Assembly: GCF_035582795.1 (NCBI RefSeq)
Contig: NC_134390.1
Location: 603,060 to 667,059 of the forward strand
Origin: Mycteria americana
Lineage: Eukaryota; Chordata; Aves; Ciconiiformes; Ciconiidae
DNA: 64,000 nucleotides
Reading direction: 5' to 3'
Made by a program: the position numbers and the translations under genes. Positions 41,801 to 54,059 of this stretch are shown here, one piece after another; within the stretch, counting starts at the first letter, position 1, and the number at the start of each line of letters is the position of its first letter. The notes beneath the pieces were generated by a model. The model searched no databases. It had not been told where the DNA came from and saw nothing but the letters and a program-made list of their open reading frames with translations.

Positions 41801-44800
41801 GAAGCTCACAGCATTGCACCAGCCAGTTCAGCAACCAGCGTCCTCAGAGCACAGGAGCAGCCGTCACACAAACCCTCGCTCTACTCCGTCCCCAGCTATT
41901 CCTCCAATATCTTTGAGTCCAGTAACTCAACAGCCCGGCATCAGCAAGAAAATCTACCAGCATCTAACACGCAGTCTGAAGGTAAAAAAAACCCCAACCA
42001 AACCAAAACCAAACCCAAAACAAACCCCCAAAACCTGGGATCGGCTTAAAAAGTGGATTTGCCACATACATTTCCCTCCCCCTCTGTATTTGGAATCCTG
42101 CAGGAGTTGGGGAAGTGGGTAGTAATTGTGAGGATAACAACATTCCGTAAACTTTACTCTCTTTAGGGTCAGACTCTGTCATTTTGCTCAAGGTAAAGGA
42201 TTCCAGAACCCCAGCACCAAGGTAAGAGGCTGTAAAATGGTATCTGGAGGGAGGGGTGGATTACATTAGCTTTTTTTAATTCCACGGAGAGGTGAGAATG
42301 CAGAGTGAAAGGTGACCAGTGGCTTTCTGAATGTCTCATGAAGAAAGAGAAGTTTGCTGTAGTTACAGGAACTTGAGCGTGACACATCAAACCTCTTTCT
42401 TAAGACCTGGCTGCAAATCGCTGCCAGATCTGTCTGTAGCCCTTACTATCGCTCTAGCAATAAGGATGTCCTCAGATAATACTTACAAATCACTTTTCAG
42501 GCAATTACTTGCTCTCCGTGAGAAGGAGACCACTTACACCTCTCCTTTCTCCCCCTTTCTAGCCTCCCATTTTTCCAGGCAGAACTGTGGATCAAAGAAC
42601 TGTAAGTACATGGGGTTTTTTTGCTCCGTTTTCCTGTTGTGAGTGTTTGCGTGTAGAAGTAAACGCTGATTTGTTCACGTAAACTGTGCTTTTTCAGGAC
42701 CAGCGTCTACGATTCACGAGCTCGGGAGAGGTGGCGGCAAATTGAAGAGCAGAAAGCGCTGGCCTTACAGCTGCAAAGCCAGGTAACAGAGAGCGGTTAC
42801 TGAAAGAACGGTCTTTGCAAGTCCGAATGTTAAACCACAGAATAGAAAGCAAATTGGAAATGGAAAAATGACAAAAATCGACTCCTTCGGGGTCTGGTGT
42901 CTTCGTTGCTTCCCCTTCCCATGGCAGGGGTCTCGGTAGTGTCATGGCCAGGATAAATGCTCCCCCTCCATGCCCCTGTCTGCGTCTCCTGGAACAATTG
43001 GCCCCACGTAGCTCCCTCGCAAGCTCTGGAGAGGTGGCTCCCTTGGACACCACCTAATCCGAAGGTCTCTCCTTCAGCGGTTGCAGGAACAGGAACACTC
43101 GGTGCAGGATCTGGTGGATTTAAATCTTCGAGTACCCCTTGAGAAGGAGATCCCTGTCACGGTGGTCCCAGAAGAGAAAGAGGATGCGAAGTCAGCTGAC
43201 GGTGAAGAGGAGTTCCCTGAAATCACCGAGGTAAATCTGCTTGGATCTCGTGTACACAGAGACGCTTGTGTGCGTGAAAGATCTGAATATGAATGTGATT
43301 TCCTGCAATCTATGCATAGAGACAAATAGCTGTGCCCTTTTGCCGTGTACGTTTTGTAGCGAGTTTATCCTTCGAAGAGCGAAGAATAAACCTGGGTTTG
43401 AATCCAGCCTTTGTGACGGGAATAGCAGGAACTCTCCCTTCCAATGCTGTGTGTGTCCTCCCTGTAGGAAATGGAAAAGGAGATAAAGAACGTATTCCGA
43501 GGTGGGAACCAGGACGAGGTCCTTAGTGAAGCTTTTCGGTTAACGATCACTCGGAAAGACATTCAGACCCTCAATAATCTGAACTGGCTCAACGATGAGG
43601 TGAGGAGTCTATCTTGGGCCGTTAAGGCATTTTTCTTTGGCGATTTAAATTAGGTTGAAGTGAACAAACGTGTCTGCCTTTTTGCTGAAAGAAGTCAGAG
43701 TGAATAGTAGGTGTGGGCTGTGCTTCACGCTCCGGAGCAGTTAATCCGTGGAGAAACCCCCGTGTAGACCAGGCACTCGAAGAAATAATAATATTGGGAG
43801 GAGTTGGGACGTGATCAGGGGAAAAAAAAGAAGTAAATCTTAAATATAGAAGACTGCATTCCTAAATCTTTCTGGATTTTTTAAGCTTTTAAGGCTGAGC
43901 CTTAAAAGCGTAAATCCACCGGACAGGTCTTCAGAGAGACAGGTGGAGGCAAAAACAATTTCTTACCTAATTTTACACGGGAGCAGATCACCTTATGCAG
44001 AAGTGTCAACACTCTAGCATGTCCTGAATGTGTCGGGTTTTTTTTTTCCCCAGATAATTAATTTCTACATGAATTTGCTGATGGAGCGGAGCAAAGAGAA
44101 GGGTTTGCCAGCAGTTCATGCGTTCAATACTTTCTTCTTTACCAAATTAAAAACGGCGGGGTACCAAGCTGTGAAACGGTGGACTAAAAAAGTGGATATC
44201 TTCTCTGTGGATCTCCTCTTGGTGCCTATTCATCTGGGCGTGCATTGGTGCCTAGCAGTGAGTGCTTTAGTTATTCGCGGTAGAGCATAGCTGGAGCAGG
44301 TTGTCCTATAAACTCACCTGTGACTGAGACTAAAATTTCACGGTCATGAGCGATGCAGTTGTCAGGCGTTTGTGCACGGCGGGGGGAAAACTCATGTTTG
44401 TGGCTAAAAATCAAAGTCTAGAGCGAGTGTAAAAAAAATAGCGGCAACTTTTTGGTGTGTTTCTAGTCTTTAGACAGCTGTGAAGGTCACGTTAGGCTAG
44501 CTTATTCTCCAGAGAAAGATCTCGTTTCCACGCTCCTACAAACTCGCCTTTAGAGACGTTGCCACGGGATCGTTTTAGAGAGATGTAGATGACAGATACC
44601 GCACAGCTTTCTCTACCTCCCGCCCCGGATTTGTTCCGTCCCTTCTCTTGGCTGCTGGCGCCTGTGCAGTAACAGATCGCCTGTGGCTTTTAAGCCTGTG
44701 TCAGCCTCTTTAGCTCAGACCTCCTCGGAGGGTTGTTAAGCTGCCCGGAAAGGCGGCGCTCGCGCGGGTGGGTGGTGCTGTGGAAATGGGGCATGGGGCC

Positions 44801-47800
44801 CCAAAAAACCACCTGGGGGACTCGTGTCTTGAACTGCTTGGTTATGCACGCGTCAGGTGGAGCAAAGCCTCTGTAAACCTATCTGTCGGTGGCTTTAACA
44901 ACAAGGATAACAGAGTGCTCTTGTTTTACCCGATTTAGAGATTCAAGTGCTTAAATAACACAGCAGCAAGGGGGAATTTTGGGGAGGGCTGTGCCGAGGA
45001 TGTTAGAAGTCCTCTGAAATCCGTCTCTGCTGTGAAATGGTCTGAAGTTACTTCTTTCTAGCGGCAGAGTGTGTGTCCTGGCCAAGAGATGAGCTCCTTG
45101 CGTTGTGCGTTATTAATGAACCTCTCTTTGTGTAGGTTGTAGACTTCAGGAAAAAAACCATCACCTATTATGACTCCATGGGTGGAATAAACAGCGAAGC
45201 CTGCAGGATCCTGTTGTGAGTAACACTTATTTGAGTTGTGCCTGTTTAAAAATCGGACAGCTTCTTGTCTCGCTCTGGAAGCGACAACCCTTCTGTGGGG
45301 ACAGTCCCTTTCTGGGTCCTGAAAGGAGGATTCAGAGGAACATCCTGGTTTTCACGCTTTGTGTTTCGCCACGCGTTGCTGACGCGGTCTGCAGTTACAA
45401 AGCTGGTCTGCAAGAGAGTCCTGTGCCGATGCCCTGTCTTCGCCTCTTCCCAGAAGATCTGTCAGTGAGGCTGGTGTTACCTTCGTGGGTGTAGACAGGT
45501 TTCAGACCCGTTCTGTTAAGGACATCAGGCTTTACCAGTCTTACAGAGTCTTCTCGGGCATCATCTTTAGGAGGAAAACAGCTTCTTGGACCCTGAGGGA
45601 TAGGGGTCCTTCCCTTGTCCTGCAGCTGCCTGAAGAAGTGGCATCTCCTGGCCGCTTCCTCCAGCTGGGAGCTTTTCCTGCCTGTGGCAAAGATCAGCTC
45701 GGTAGCTTGGCCCTTTGTTTCAAGAAGGAGATTCTGGAGAGCACGATGGTATACGTAGGGTGCGGGAGTGTCTCTTGCATCAGGCCACGGATAAAAGTTT
45801 GCACGGGTCTTTTCTGTACTGAGTTCCAGCAGGGCATTACACACCGCGCCATGCCTCCAAACCGGAGCTGGGTGAAAGTTGTTCTTCCTGGGTTCAAACC
45901 ACAGAGGAGGTCTTGGTTTTCCCATCCTGAGCGATGCTCTAGGAGGGAACGGAGCTGGCTGCCTACTCTCCGAGCTCTTGTAGAAGAGAGGTGCTTGCAT
46001 GTCAAATCCAGAACTGTTTTCCCATATTTGGAAGCTGCTCCTGAAGGGAGTGCAATTAAAAATGAGCTACTCTCTGGGCAGGGGTGAAAAACCCCCTCTT
46101 TTCGAAGGTCCCTAGTCACGTAGGGCCGTCAGGCTTGATACAAATCAGATTGCGAAGTGATTTACGAAACGCAGCTGCCAGCTCCTCTGTCGCTCTGATG
46201 TTGCCCCTGGGTCGGCCGTTGGTTCTGTTTCTCGTCTCGGCTTCGCTCTGACGCTGACTTGGGAATATGATCCTGAGTCTTCTGGCATGAGGTTGAGTAT
46301 GTCAGCGGAGGTGTCACTCGTTCAGTCAAGGAATGTGAATAATGATAAAGACCGACGGCAGACAAATGCCATTTCCAGTCTGTTTAGCACCTTCGTTTTC
46401 CAGTTCAGGTGCTTTGCAGTCTGCGTGCACTGGGTTCATTTAAATAACTGTAAAAATAGCTGTTTCCCTTTTCCACGCTGTTCTGTGATGTTGGTCTAAA
46501 GGGAGGAAAGGGAAAAGAAAAGTATAAAATCTTTGGAAATGGCTCGGGGCAGCCTCTCTTAGTTTTGCTGGGTGGCTTGTGCCTCTGTCTTCAAGAACGG
46601 TGCAAGCAGAGCTGGCCTGCCTTGGGGCAGGGATGGTCTGGGTGAAATCAGTTCCTTTCAGCCTGAATTTCTTTTGATTCCAAGGAAAAAGGCACGGACG
46701 TCTGGTGAAATGGAACACCTGGGAGATGAGAGGGGGACCCAGGAGTCCTGCCCGTGCTTCGTTTAGGGGTCTGGGATATGAGGAAGCTGGTCCCCAAATT
46801 GGTAATGGAGAGTACCAGAGGATACAAGGTGTTTTGGCCACGCAGGGTGAGTGGTAGAGAGCCGGGATTTCAGGTCACTGTTGCCCTGGACATAATTGTT
46901 TTCCCTCTGTTTTCCTTTTAGGAGGCTTTTATTGGTTGAATGCAGTGGGAGGATCACACCGGGAAGAAGGGACGGAGGTCCTATTCATGGTTAGTGACCC
47001 TTTCATGCTTTCAATCTTTAGAGCTTCCTAAAGGTGGTGAGTGTTGTACCATTAGCCAGACTTCACAGAGGAGGGAAACTGAGGCGCAGGGAAGGTAACT
47101 GATTAAATGCAAGGGCCACTGGCCAGGCTAGGAGTGAGTAGGGACCACAGACGTTCATGGTTTGGTGGCTGCCATGCTTTGTTTCAGCATCTGGGCTTTC
47201 ACACAACTTGGGTGTGAGACCTGGAGAGGATTTTAAGAAAGCTGCCTCTGTTTTTATGGGGTTTCTCCTTGGGAAACACGGTGTTCGGTATCTCAGCTCT
47301 GCTGGAAGGGTCCGCGTTTCGGAGCGGACGTAAACCAACCTGTTAAAATTACTTAAAAACTTGATTCTAGTATACCAAAGCTGGAGGGAAGCTTAGGGGA
47401 TAGAGCGCACAAAGCGACTCATGCCTGCGAAATCTCCTTATCTCCTGCTAGCAGCAGCGCTTGAAATGCTTACCTTTACATGCCATTTACTTCAAGGCTT
47501 TCAGCTATTTAGCAGTATGCTGCGGAGTTGATTTCAGCAATTCCCTGAGGCACCTGGTCAGGTTTTTTTTTTTTCGTGTGTGTGTGTGTGTAAGCACTGT
47601 AGAGGGCAAAAATCCATTTTCAGATTTAGGAAAACGAGATTAAAAGCCTGCAGTATTTCATGGGGCATCTTAGGCATGTTGGGTTTTGATTTGGTGTGTA
47701 ATTCTACTTAAAAATTCTGTGTCAAGCTTTTTCTCCTTGAGGTCTTGACAAAGTTTATCAATTAAGTTCTGCCTCCCAAAAATTGTCTCGTGATTTGAAG

Positions 47801-50800
47801 TCAAGGCACTTTCAGTCTTCTCCTAAAAGGTTGCTCAGGCTGTTACCTAGACGGGACCGGTGCTGTATTTCTTACACGACGCGTCTGATGTTCGCTGATC
47901 TCCGTGTGCAGGCTAGATTGCTGGAGGCTGCTTTTAGGAAACCACACAGGTGATGGTCACAGTTAACGTGAACTGCGTGTAGTGAGTTATTTCTCTAGCT
48001 CTTCTAGAAAACAACTCAAAATTTCCTGGCTGCCGTGCACATGTCGGCATTGCAGCTGTGGCTTGTGGTAGTTGGAGATAAAACTGGATGTGCAGAAGCC
48101 ACCTGATCGCTTTATCCACTGAAGCTCCGGCACCGCTTAAACTTCACCGGTTTCTTCCCTGTCTGCCAGACGAGTCTCGCGCTCGGATCCTCTCTCCGCC
48201 CCCGCTCCGTATGTGCAGACCCGGTCCATGCCGAGACGTTGCTTGGAGGCTCGTCCCGGTTCCTCGTGTGATGCATCCTTTTATTTATCTGCACAGCTTC
48301 GCTCCCCGTCTCCGATGTGCAGAACAGAGTGGGCCGTGTGCTGCTGCTCTTTTTTTAGCTGAGGATTCACGTGGGTTCTGTAGTAGGCAGTAATTGCCGG
48401 GATTTTTTTTTTTTTTTCCTAATTGCAATTGAAATGAGGCTGTTCAATTAATTAACGTTTTCACCGCGTTTGTATTGTGGTGCAGAATAGTCTGCTCCCT
48501 TCCTCCAGCCGCTGTGCTGGAGGCTTGGCTCACCCTTATTTTGAACTCGTTGCAAGGAGTTTCTTCTCCATCCATTAGGTTTTTATTTGGAGATGAGATA
48601 TGGAGACTTCTCATGCTCAGTGAAAGGGTTGGTTTTTTTTTTTTTCTGACATTTACCCCCTGCTGCTCTTGCCTTGTCCAAACTGCAGCTGAGTCAAAGC
48701 AGCCAGCAGAGAGCTTCCCAAGAGCAATTACAGCAGTCGCTGGCAGCCAGCAGACCCTGTGCTGGGAAAATGGGCTGGGAGCATGCGTCTAGCTAATGAA
48801 GGCTGATAGAAAATGCTTGTCTGGACCTGATCGGGTCTCGGGGGACTGCCAGGAGGGAGGCTGCCCTCCTTGACACTCTTACATCCAGCAAAGCCTATTT
48901 CTGGCTATTTTCTAGAGACACGATTGCTACGATGGGGCTGTATCTCCTGTGTTCGGACGTTGCTGGGTGGTTCTGCTGTCACTTAGAGTACTTGGTTCAG
49001 CGGCCCCTGGGTGTTTCAGGGACTCTTCGGCCCACGAGAGTTTTCTTTGAATAGTTCTTTAAAGTTACGGTAGAGAAAAGTTCCCTGCCTGGCACCAGGG
49101 CAGCAGGTTCGACCCTACACCTTTTGGGCTTCCCTGCGAGTCGCATCGCCCCCTTCTCCCATTGCGTTTCAGCGTTTACTAACAGCAAGATGTGATTTAG
49201 CCAAGTCTTTGTGGATCAGATTTCCGAAAGATGGCACATCTCCCCGTGTTGGCGGCCAAACCCGCCTCCGTCTCCATGCCAGATGCTCTCTTGACCCCTC
49301 CGTTTGAGCCAGCAGCATCTAATCCCTTGCTTTTCCTTTCCAAACTTTCTGATGACAGCCGTGACAGTGAGAAGGCTCCTCGGGCTGTTTTGAGAAGATG
49401 CTAAACGTGAAGGAGATGGTTTCTGTAGATCTTCCTGGTCGGTTTGATAACCAAGATGAGCAGAAGGTGTCTGCAAAGCTGAATGTCACTTAGTGATGCT
49501 GGCAGCCAACAGAGAGGGGCTTCTTTAGGGCCATTAAGAATGTCTTGGGCCCTTCGCCTTGTCTCCTTGGGCTCCTTCTAGTCCACCTTTATGCCTGTGT
49601 CCTTCCGGAGCTCCCCTTTCCATACTCTCCAGTGAAGGGAACAGTTCACAGTGTTCATATCTGCAAAGGAAAACACGTGGCGGTTGCTTGGGCTTGCTTT
49701 GGGCACGGTCTTGGTAGAGTTTCCAAATTTTTTCAAGGAGGCAGGAAAAAAAACCCCACTTTTCTGTTCTTCCAGTGGTATAATTTAGGCCACACTGGTG
49801 GAAGCCTCTTTGGGCAGAGGAGATGGGCCAGTACCCGTGAGCTTTCCTTGTTCTCCAGTTCTAGGAACAGGAATGGGACTGGTGCTGCGGCTCTTCTCCC
49901 TCTGCTGAAGGCTTGTGAAAGGTATTTGACATCCCACCCCCGCCACGGCTGGCTCCTTCTCACACTTGTGCTCCCCCCTTGACTCGATCCCTGTAAAAGC
50001 ATCTCGGAGAGGACTGTGGTGTGGCTTTTCCCAGGGCTGCTTCCCCTCCGTCCCCGAGCCTTGGACCTCATTTGAGAAAATCAGGGTCATCTTCCCTAGT
50101 TTGCCTCTCTGAAAGCACTTGCCATCTGTCTTCTGCTGTGGTAAGAAGAAATCAAATCAAGAGTAGAAGGGAAACCCGGGAGAAGAGCTCCAAGGAGAAC
50201 ATCTGCCAGCCAGCTGATCCCACCACCAGCCTGGAGAGGAGCTTTGTGGTGGTTTTTTTGACGCTTTACACGCAGGTTGATTGCTCCAGAGCTGCTGGGA
50301 TGCTGTTAAGGTTGTGACAAGTTTGCTCCTGTCTACCTTTATGCTAAGTAAGATCCTCAAAAGACAAGAGGCACCAGGTTCACAGGACGCCATCAGAGAG
50401 GGAGTTCAGCTCTCCAGTCTCCCCTCAAGTATAACACTCCGCTTGCAGGAGCCTGTTGAGGCAACCCCGTGGCTGCTGAGCTTTTCTCTGCCGTGAGTCA
50501 CTCTCTGATGAATTAGATTTGTTCTTGCTGGTTTATTTGTGGTTTTGACTCTCTGCTTGGCAAGTACTTTTTTTGGATGAGTTTTTAAGTTCTGCTTGGT
50601 CCTTCTTTTGACTGCCTCAAAGCCCGGGTCTATAGAGCCCTTTTTAAAATGGCCAATACTGAGACGAAAATATTGGACTTCCATTTTGCGTTAATTCTGC
50701 AAACATGGCAGAGGACATCTTAGGTAAACTGACATATACTGTACTGGCTGGTTTCCCCCGTTCCTCTAAGTAAGCTTTCTTTGTTCTCTTATTCCTACAG

Positions 50801-52102
50801 GCAATACTTAAAACAGGAAAGTCTTGACAAGAAAAGGAAAGAGTTTGACACTAACGGCTGGTCGTTGCTGAGTAAGAAGAGTCAGGTAGGTTTGGGCAGT
50901 CAGGGGTTTGGAGAAGGGGTCTCTCTTAGTCCTTGCTTTTGTTCTTGGCCCCGATGCACCTTTCCTGGCTGGTTTTCCCGACGGGTGCGTTCTGGTGGTA
51001 ACTCTAGGGGGTGAACAAATCCCAGGTCTTCGGTGGCAGGCTGCTTTGCTGCAGATTTGCCATCCAGACCTACGTGGAAGTAGGGAGGCTTTCCTGAGCC
51101 AGGCGTGCCCCAGTGCCACCTCAATTCCTGCTGCCCACCCTCTTGTCTTCATCTCCCCTTACTCGCGCTGGCATTCGCCCATGCGTGCAGACCTGCCGTT
51201 AGGACTTGGTTGAGAGAGGTCCTTCGCTTGGAGCTCTTCATCCGTAGAAGCTGGAAAGCGGGGACTGGTTCCTCTGGAAATGACATTTGGGTTTGTGTCC
51301 TTCCATTAAAGGAGATCCCCCAGCAGATGAACGGCAGCGACTGCGGGATGTTTGCCTGCAAATACGCTGACTGCATTACCAAAGACAAGCCCATCAACTT
51401 CACTCAGGTAAACCCCACCCTGGCGTGCCCCTCGTGCTCGGGGAGAGACGGGCACGTGGCACTTGTTTGTGCATATTCTGATTTTTTCCAAATGCCCATT
51501 GCCGCTGCCTCCTGTGGGTTTAAAGTGCCCCCCCCGCCCGCGTGGGGATCGTACTGCTGCTCCTTGGAGTGGAGCTGACGCAAGGCACTGCAGCGGTTCT
51601 TTACACCATGCAAAATTGTTCCTCTAAAGCCATCCTCGAGTCTTCTGGTGTACTCAAATCCATGGGGCGTGTCACCGATGCAGCTGGGGAAAGCTCCCAA
51701 ACCCATAATGGGACCCACTCGTAGTGGTAATGAAAGTGGGGCGTTGTAGCCTGAATCCCAGGCAATTTCAGCGTTACTTAACGTTGGCAGCCTCCATGGA
51801 ATATCCCATGCGTGGATATTTTACTTCTAATTATTAGAGAATATCATCAGAGCTACATTATTACCTAGAGCTCATCCGCTGTCCTGTTTTCAATCATCGG
51901 AAAGTAAATTTTCCCCCAAGAAAGGCACCACTTAAAAAACTGCACCCAGGAGAGCGGCTGCTCGATAAATGGTCCAGCAGTGAAAGACATGCTGATGTAC
52001 ATTTTTCTTTCTCTTCTCTCTCTTTCCCCCTACCCAAAGCAACACATGCCCTATTTCCGAAAGCGAATGGCCTGGGAAATCCTTCATCGCAAGCTGTTAT
52101 GA
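38854..52102 (+). CDS. SENP1: Sentrin/SUMO-specific protease 1 (616 residues, complete)
   Basis: Nuclear cysteine protease (family C48) that matures SUMO precursors and removes SUMO from proteins. Sixteen coding exons: 38854-38967, 39704-39776, 39892-40051, 41071-41230, 41553-41656, 41734-41981, 42167-42221, 42563-42601, 42698-42782, 43078-43230, 43468-43599, 44054-44257, 45136-45215, 50801-50885, 51312-51407, 52040-52102. N-terminal landmarks are [23 protein letters not shown] and the basic [10 protein letters not shown] (nuclear signal). The catalytic domain shows His in HLGVHWCLA, Asp in VVDFRKK, and Gln plus Cys in [11 protein letters not shown]; it ends WEILHRKLL. Human SENP1 is 644 residues. 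The start equals human Met8 (MRMEARDA versus MRMDAGEV); the frame is closed by a stop at 38815. The second exon is the weakest call, supported by phase and both splice sites. Intron 13 is 5.6 kb. Confidence 0.96.
47061..47145 (+). mobile_element. MIR SINE fragment in SENP1 intron 13
   Basis: The segment cagaggagggaaactgaggc and the following cagggaaggtaact...ggctaggagtg match the conserved core of MIR elements, including its usual continuation. No tail is visible; it is old and truncated. Confidence 0.6.
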
Positions 52103-53942
52103 TGACGTTGTGCCGAAAGCCGCTTCCTTGCGAGATTGTATCAGAAGTGCCCAGATTTGCCCTGCTCAGCAGCCTGAGCCGTGGCAGGCGTGGACCTGCC
52201 CAGGGCTTCGGTCAAAGACACAGCAAACGAACTCTGTATCATATTTTTGATAAAACACCATTCACGGACCAATGCGCAATAGAAATGTTCAGAAGCACAC
52301 TTGCCTTTTTTTTTTTTTCTGCCTTTTTTTTTTTTTTTTTGTAATTTCAAGACCTATTTTTACAAGCAATTTCAGGTGCTGAGACTTGAGGGAGCAGCTT
52401 TGGACATTCAAGGAACTTTTATTTTTCTGCTTTTTGCAGCTCTTGCGGCCAGCTTTGCTGAGCTGATGGCGTGACTTTGGGGGGGGAGGCTGGATTTCAG
52501 AGGAGGGGAAGGCACTTATATGGTTCTGGATGCTTTGTGTGCTGGGAGAGCTCTTAGTCGGGTGGGTAAAAACCTGTTTGGAGGTGGATGTAGGGAGGGT
52601 TTTCTTGTAGAGGAACATTTTTGATGTGTCCTCTACTCCTGTATTATCTCCCCTCTGTCCTCAAAGCCAGCATTTTGTCACCCAGCACAAACTCTGCCCC
52701 TTCTCACCTCTCCTAAGATTGTAACCTGGTACCCACAGTGCTTAGGACAGCCTGGCTGGGGGCTTCGGTGAGCCGGGCCGGGGGCTGGAGGCAGGTCGGG
52801 GATCCCTCGAGGGCAGCGGGCAGGAGCTGGGGGATCTCTGAAAACAACTTGTTTAAATACCGCTTCTGCAGAGTTGTTTTTCTGCCCGAAGAATTGGTCT
52901 CCCAGTTCTTTTAGCATCAACTGTTTACAGAAATTCAGGTACAAAACCGTAGAGTAGAGCCGATGCACCGTGGAATTGTTTTGTATATATTTCCAAACGT
53001 TTTTCCAGAGTGACAAAGAACAAAAGTCTGCGTGTGCGTTGGGTTGGTTTTTTTGTTGTTTTTTTTTTTTTTTTTTTCCCCTGCCCTGGCTTTGCCTCCT
53101 CGCAGGAGCTGGGGCCGGGGCTTCTTGCCACCTTTGTCCTTGCGCGGAGGGCCCCAGCTGAGCGGAATGAATCGCTCCTCTCTCTCCGTGATATTTTGCA
53201 CATGTTTTGCCTGGGGATAAAGGCTGACGCAAGGTCAAAGGTTGCATTGAAGGCAAGGCACCGTAGTCAAGTCGAGAAGTGCTTCCAAAGGTATCTCCGA
53301 GTACATTCAGCGTGCGACTCCCAGGAGCCCTGAGGACGAGCTGCCTCCCCATCAGTCATGGGGCGGGGGGAGAAGTAAAATATTCAGAAACATTTAAACC
53401 CTTCCAAAAAGGGGGTTTTTGGGGATGCCCCCATGCTTCTGAACATTTTACCCCGAGCGCCTCGCTCCTCTGGGCTCTCCGGACGGTCTCGGATGGGGCT
53501 GTGCTGATGCTTTCAACTGTTTAATTTATTCTCAAGTGCGATGTGGGAGGAAGCGGCGAGTGTTTGACAAGCTTCCCAAGCCGCTGAACCTGCTTCTTTT
53601 CTCTCGTGTACATAACCTTTTTAAGTATAAGTAAAGACTGAAATAATGTCCACTTTTGTATTTTTGTCTCCAGATAGGGAGGGATATTTTATACATTTTT
53701 CTCTACCTGTAAGCAGTAGTTTTGTACAAAATTTCTCCCTCTCGCCCCTTGCTCCTGCCAGGTTGTGTTCTTTGTAGACTGGTTTGTACCCCTTCCTTCC
53801 CCCCTCTGTGTGTTTTATACCGAGTTCATTTACTACCTTTTTCTATCTTTTACTGCAAGTAAAGAGCTGAGGAAAAAAAAAAAAAAAAAAAAAAAGTAAC
53901 GTATCTTTTCTCTTTTTGTGCACGTGTCGTGATTCCCCGTTA

Positions 53943-53948
53943 AATAAA
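53943..53948 (+). terminator. SENP1: SENP1 poly(A) signal AATAAA
   Basis: First canonical AATAAA after the stop, giving a 1.85-kb 3' UTR comparable to that of mammalian SENP1. A second AATAAA lies at 54052-54057. The UTR also holds T runs (52,309-52,340; 53,056-53,080) and an A run (53,873-53,895). Confidence 0.7.
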
Positions 53949-54059
53949 AGCAGCTGTGAGCTGTATCCCTGCAGCAGGAGCCGGCGCGTCGCTGTTAGTG
54001 AGCAGCCCTTGCTCCGGGAAGGCTCTTTTGCGTGATTCACCCTCTAGTACAAATAAATC

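Noticed and set aside
49080-49130. tRNA-like T-loop (ggttcgaccct)
   Set aside because: No A box at the right distance and no cloverleaf can be formed by eye.
45300-50800. Possible nested gene in SENP1 intron 13
   Set aside because: Open frames up to about 200 codons on both strands lack domains, splice structure or codon bias; only a MIR fragment is supported.
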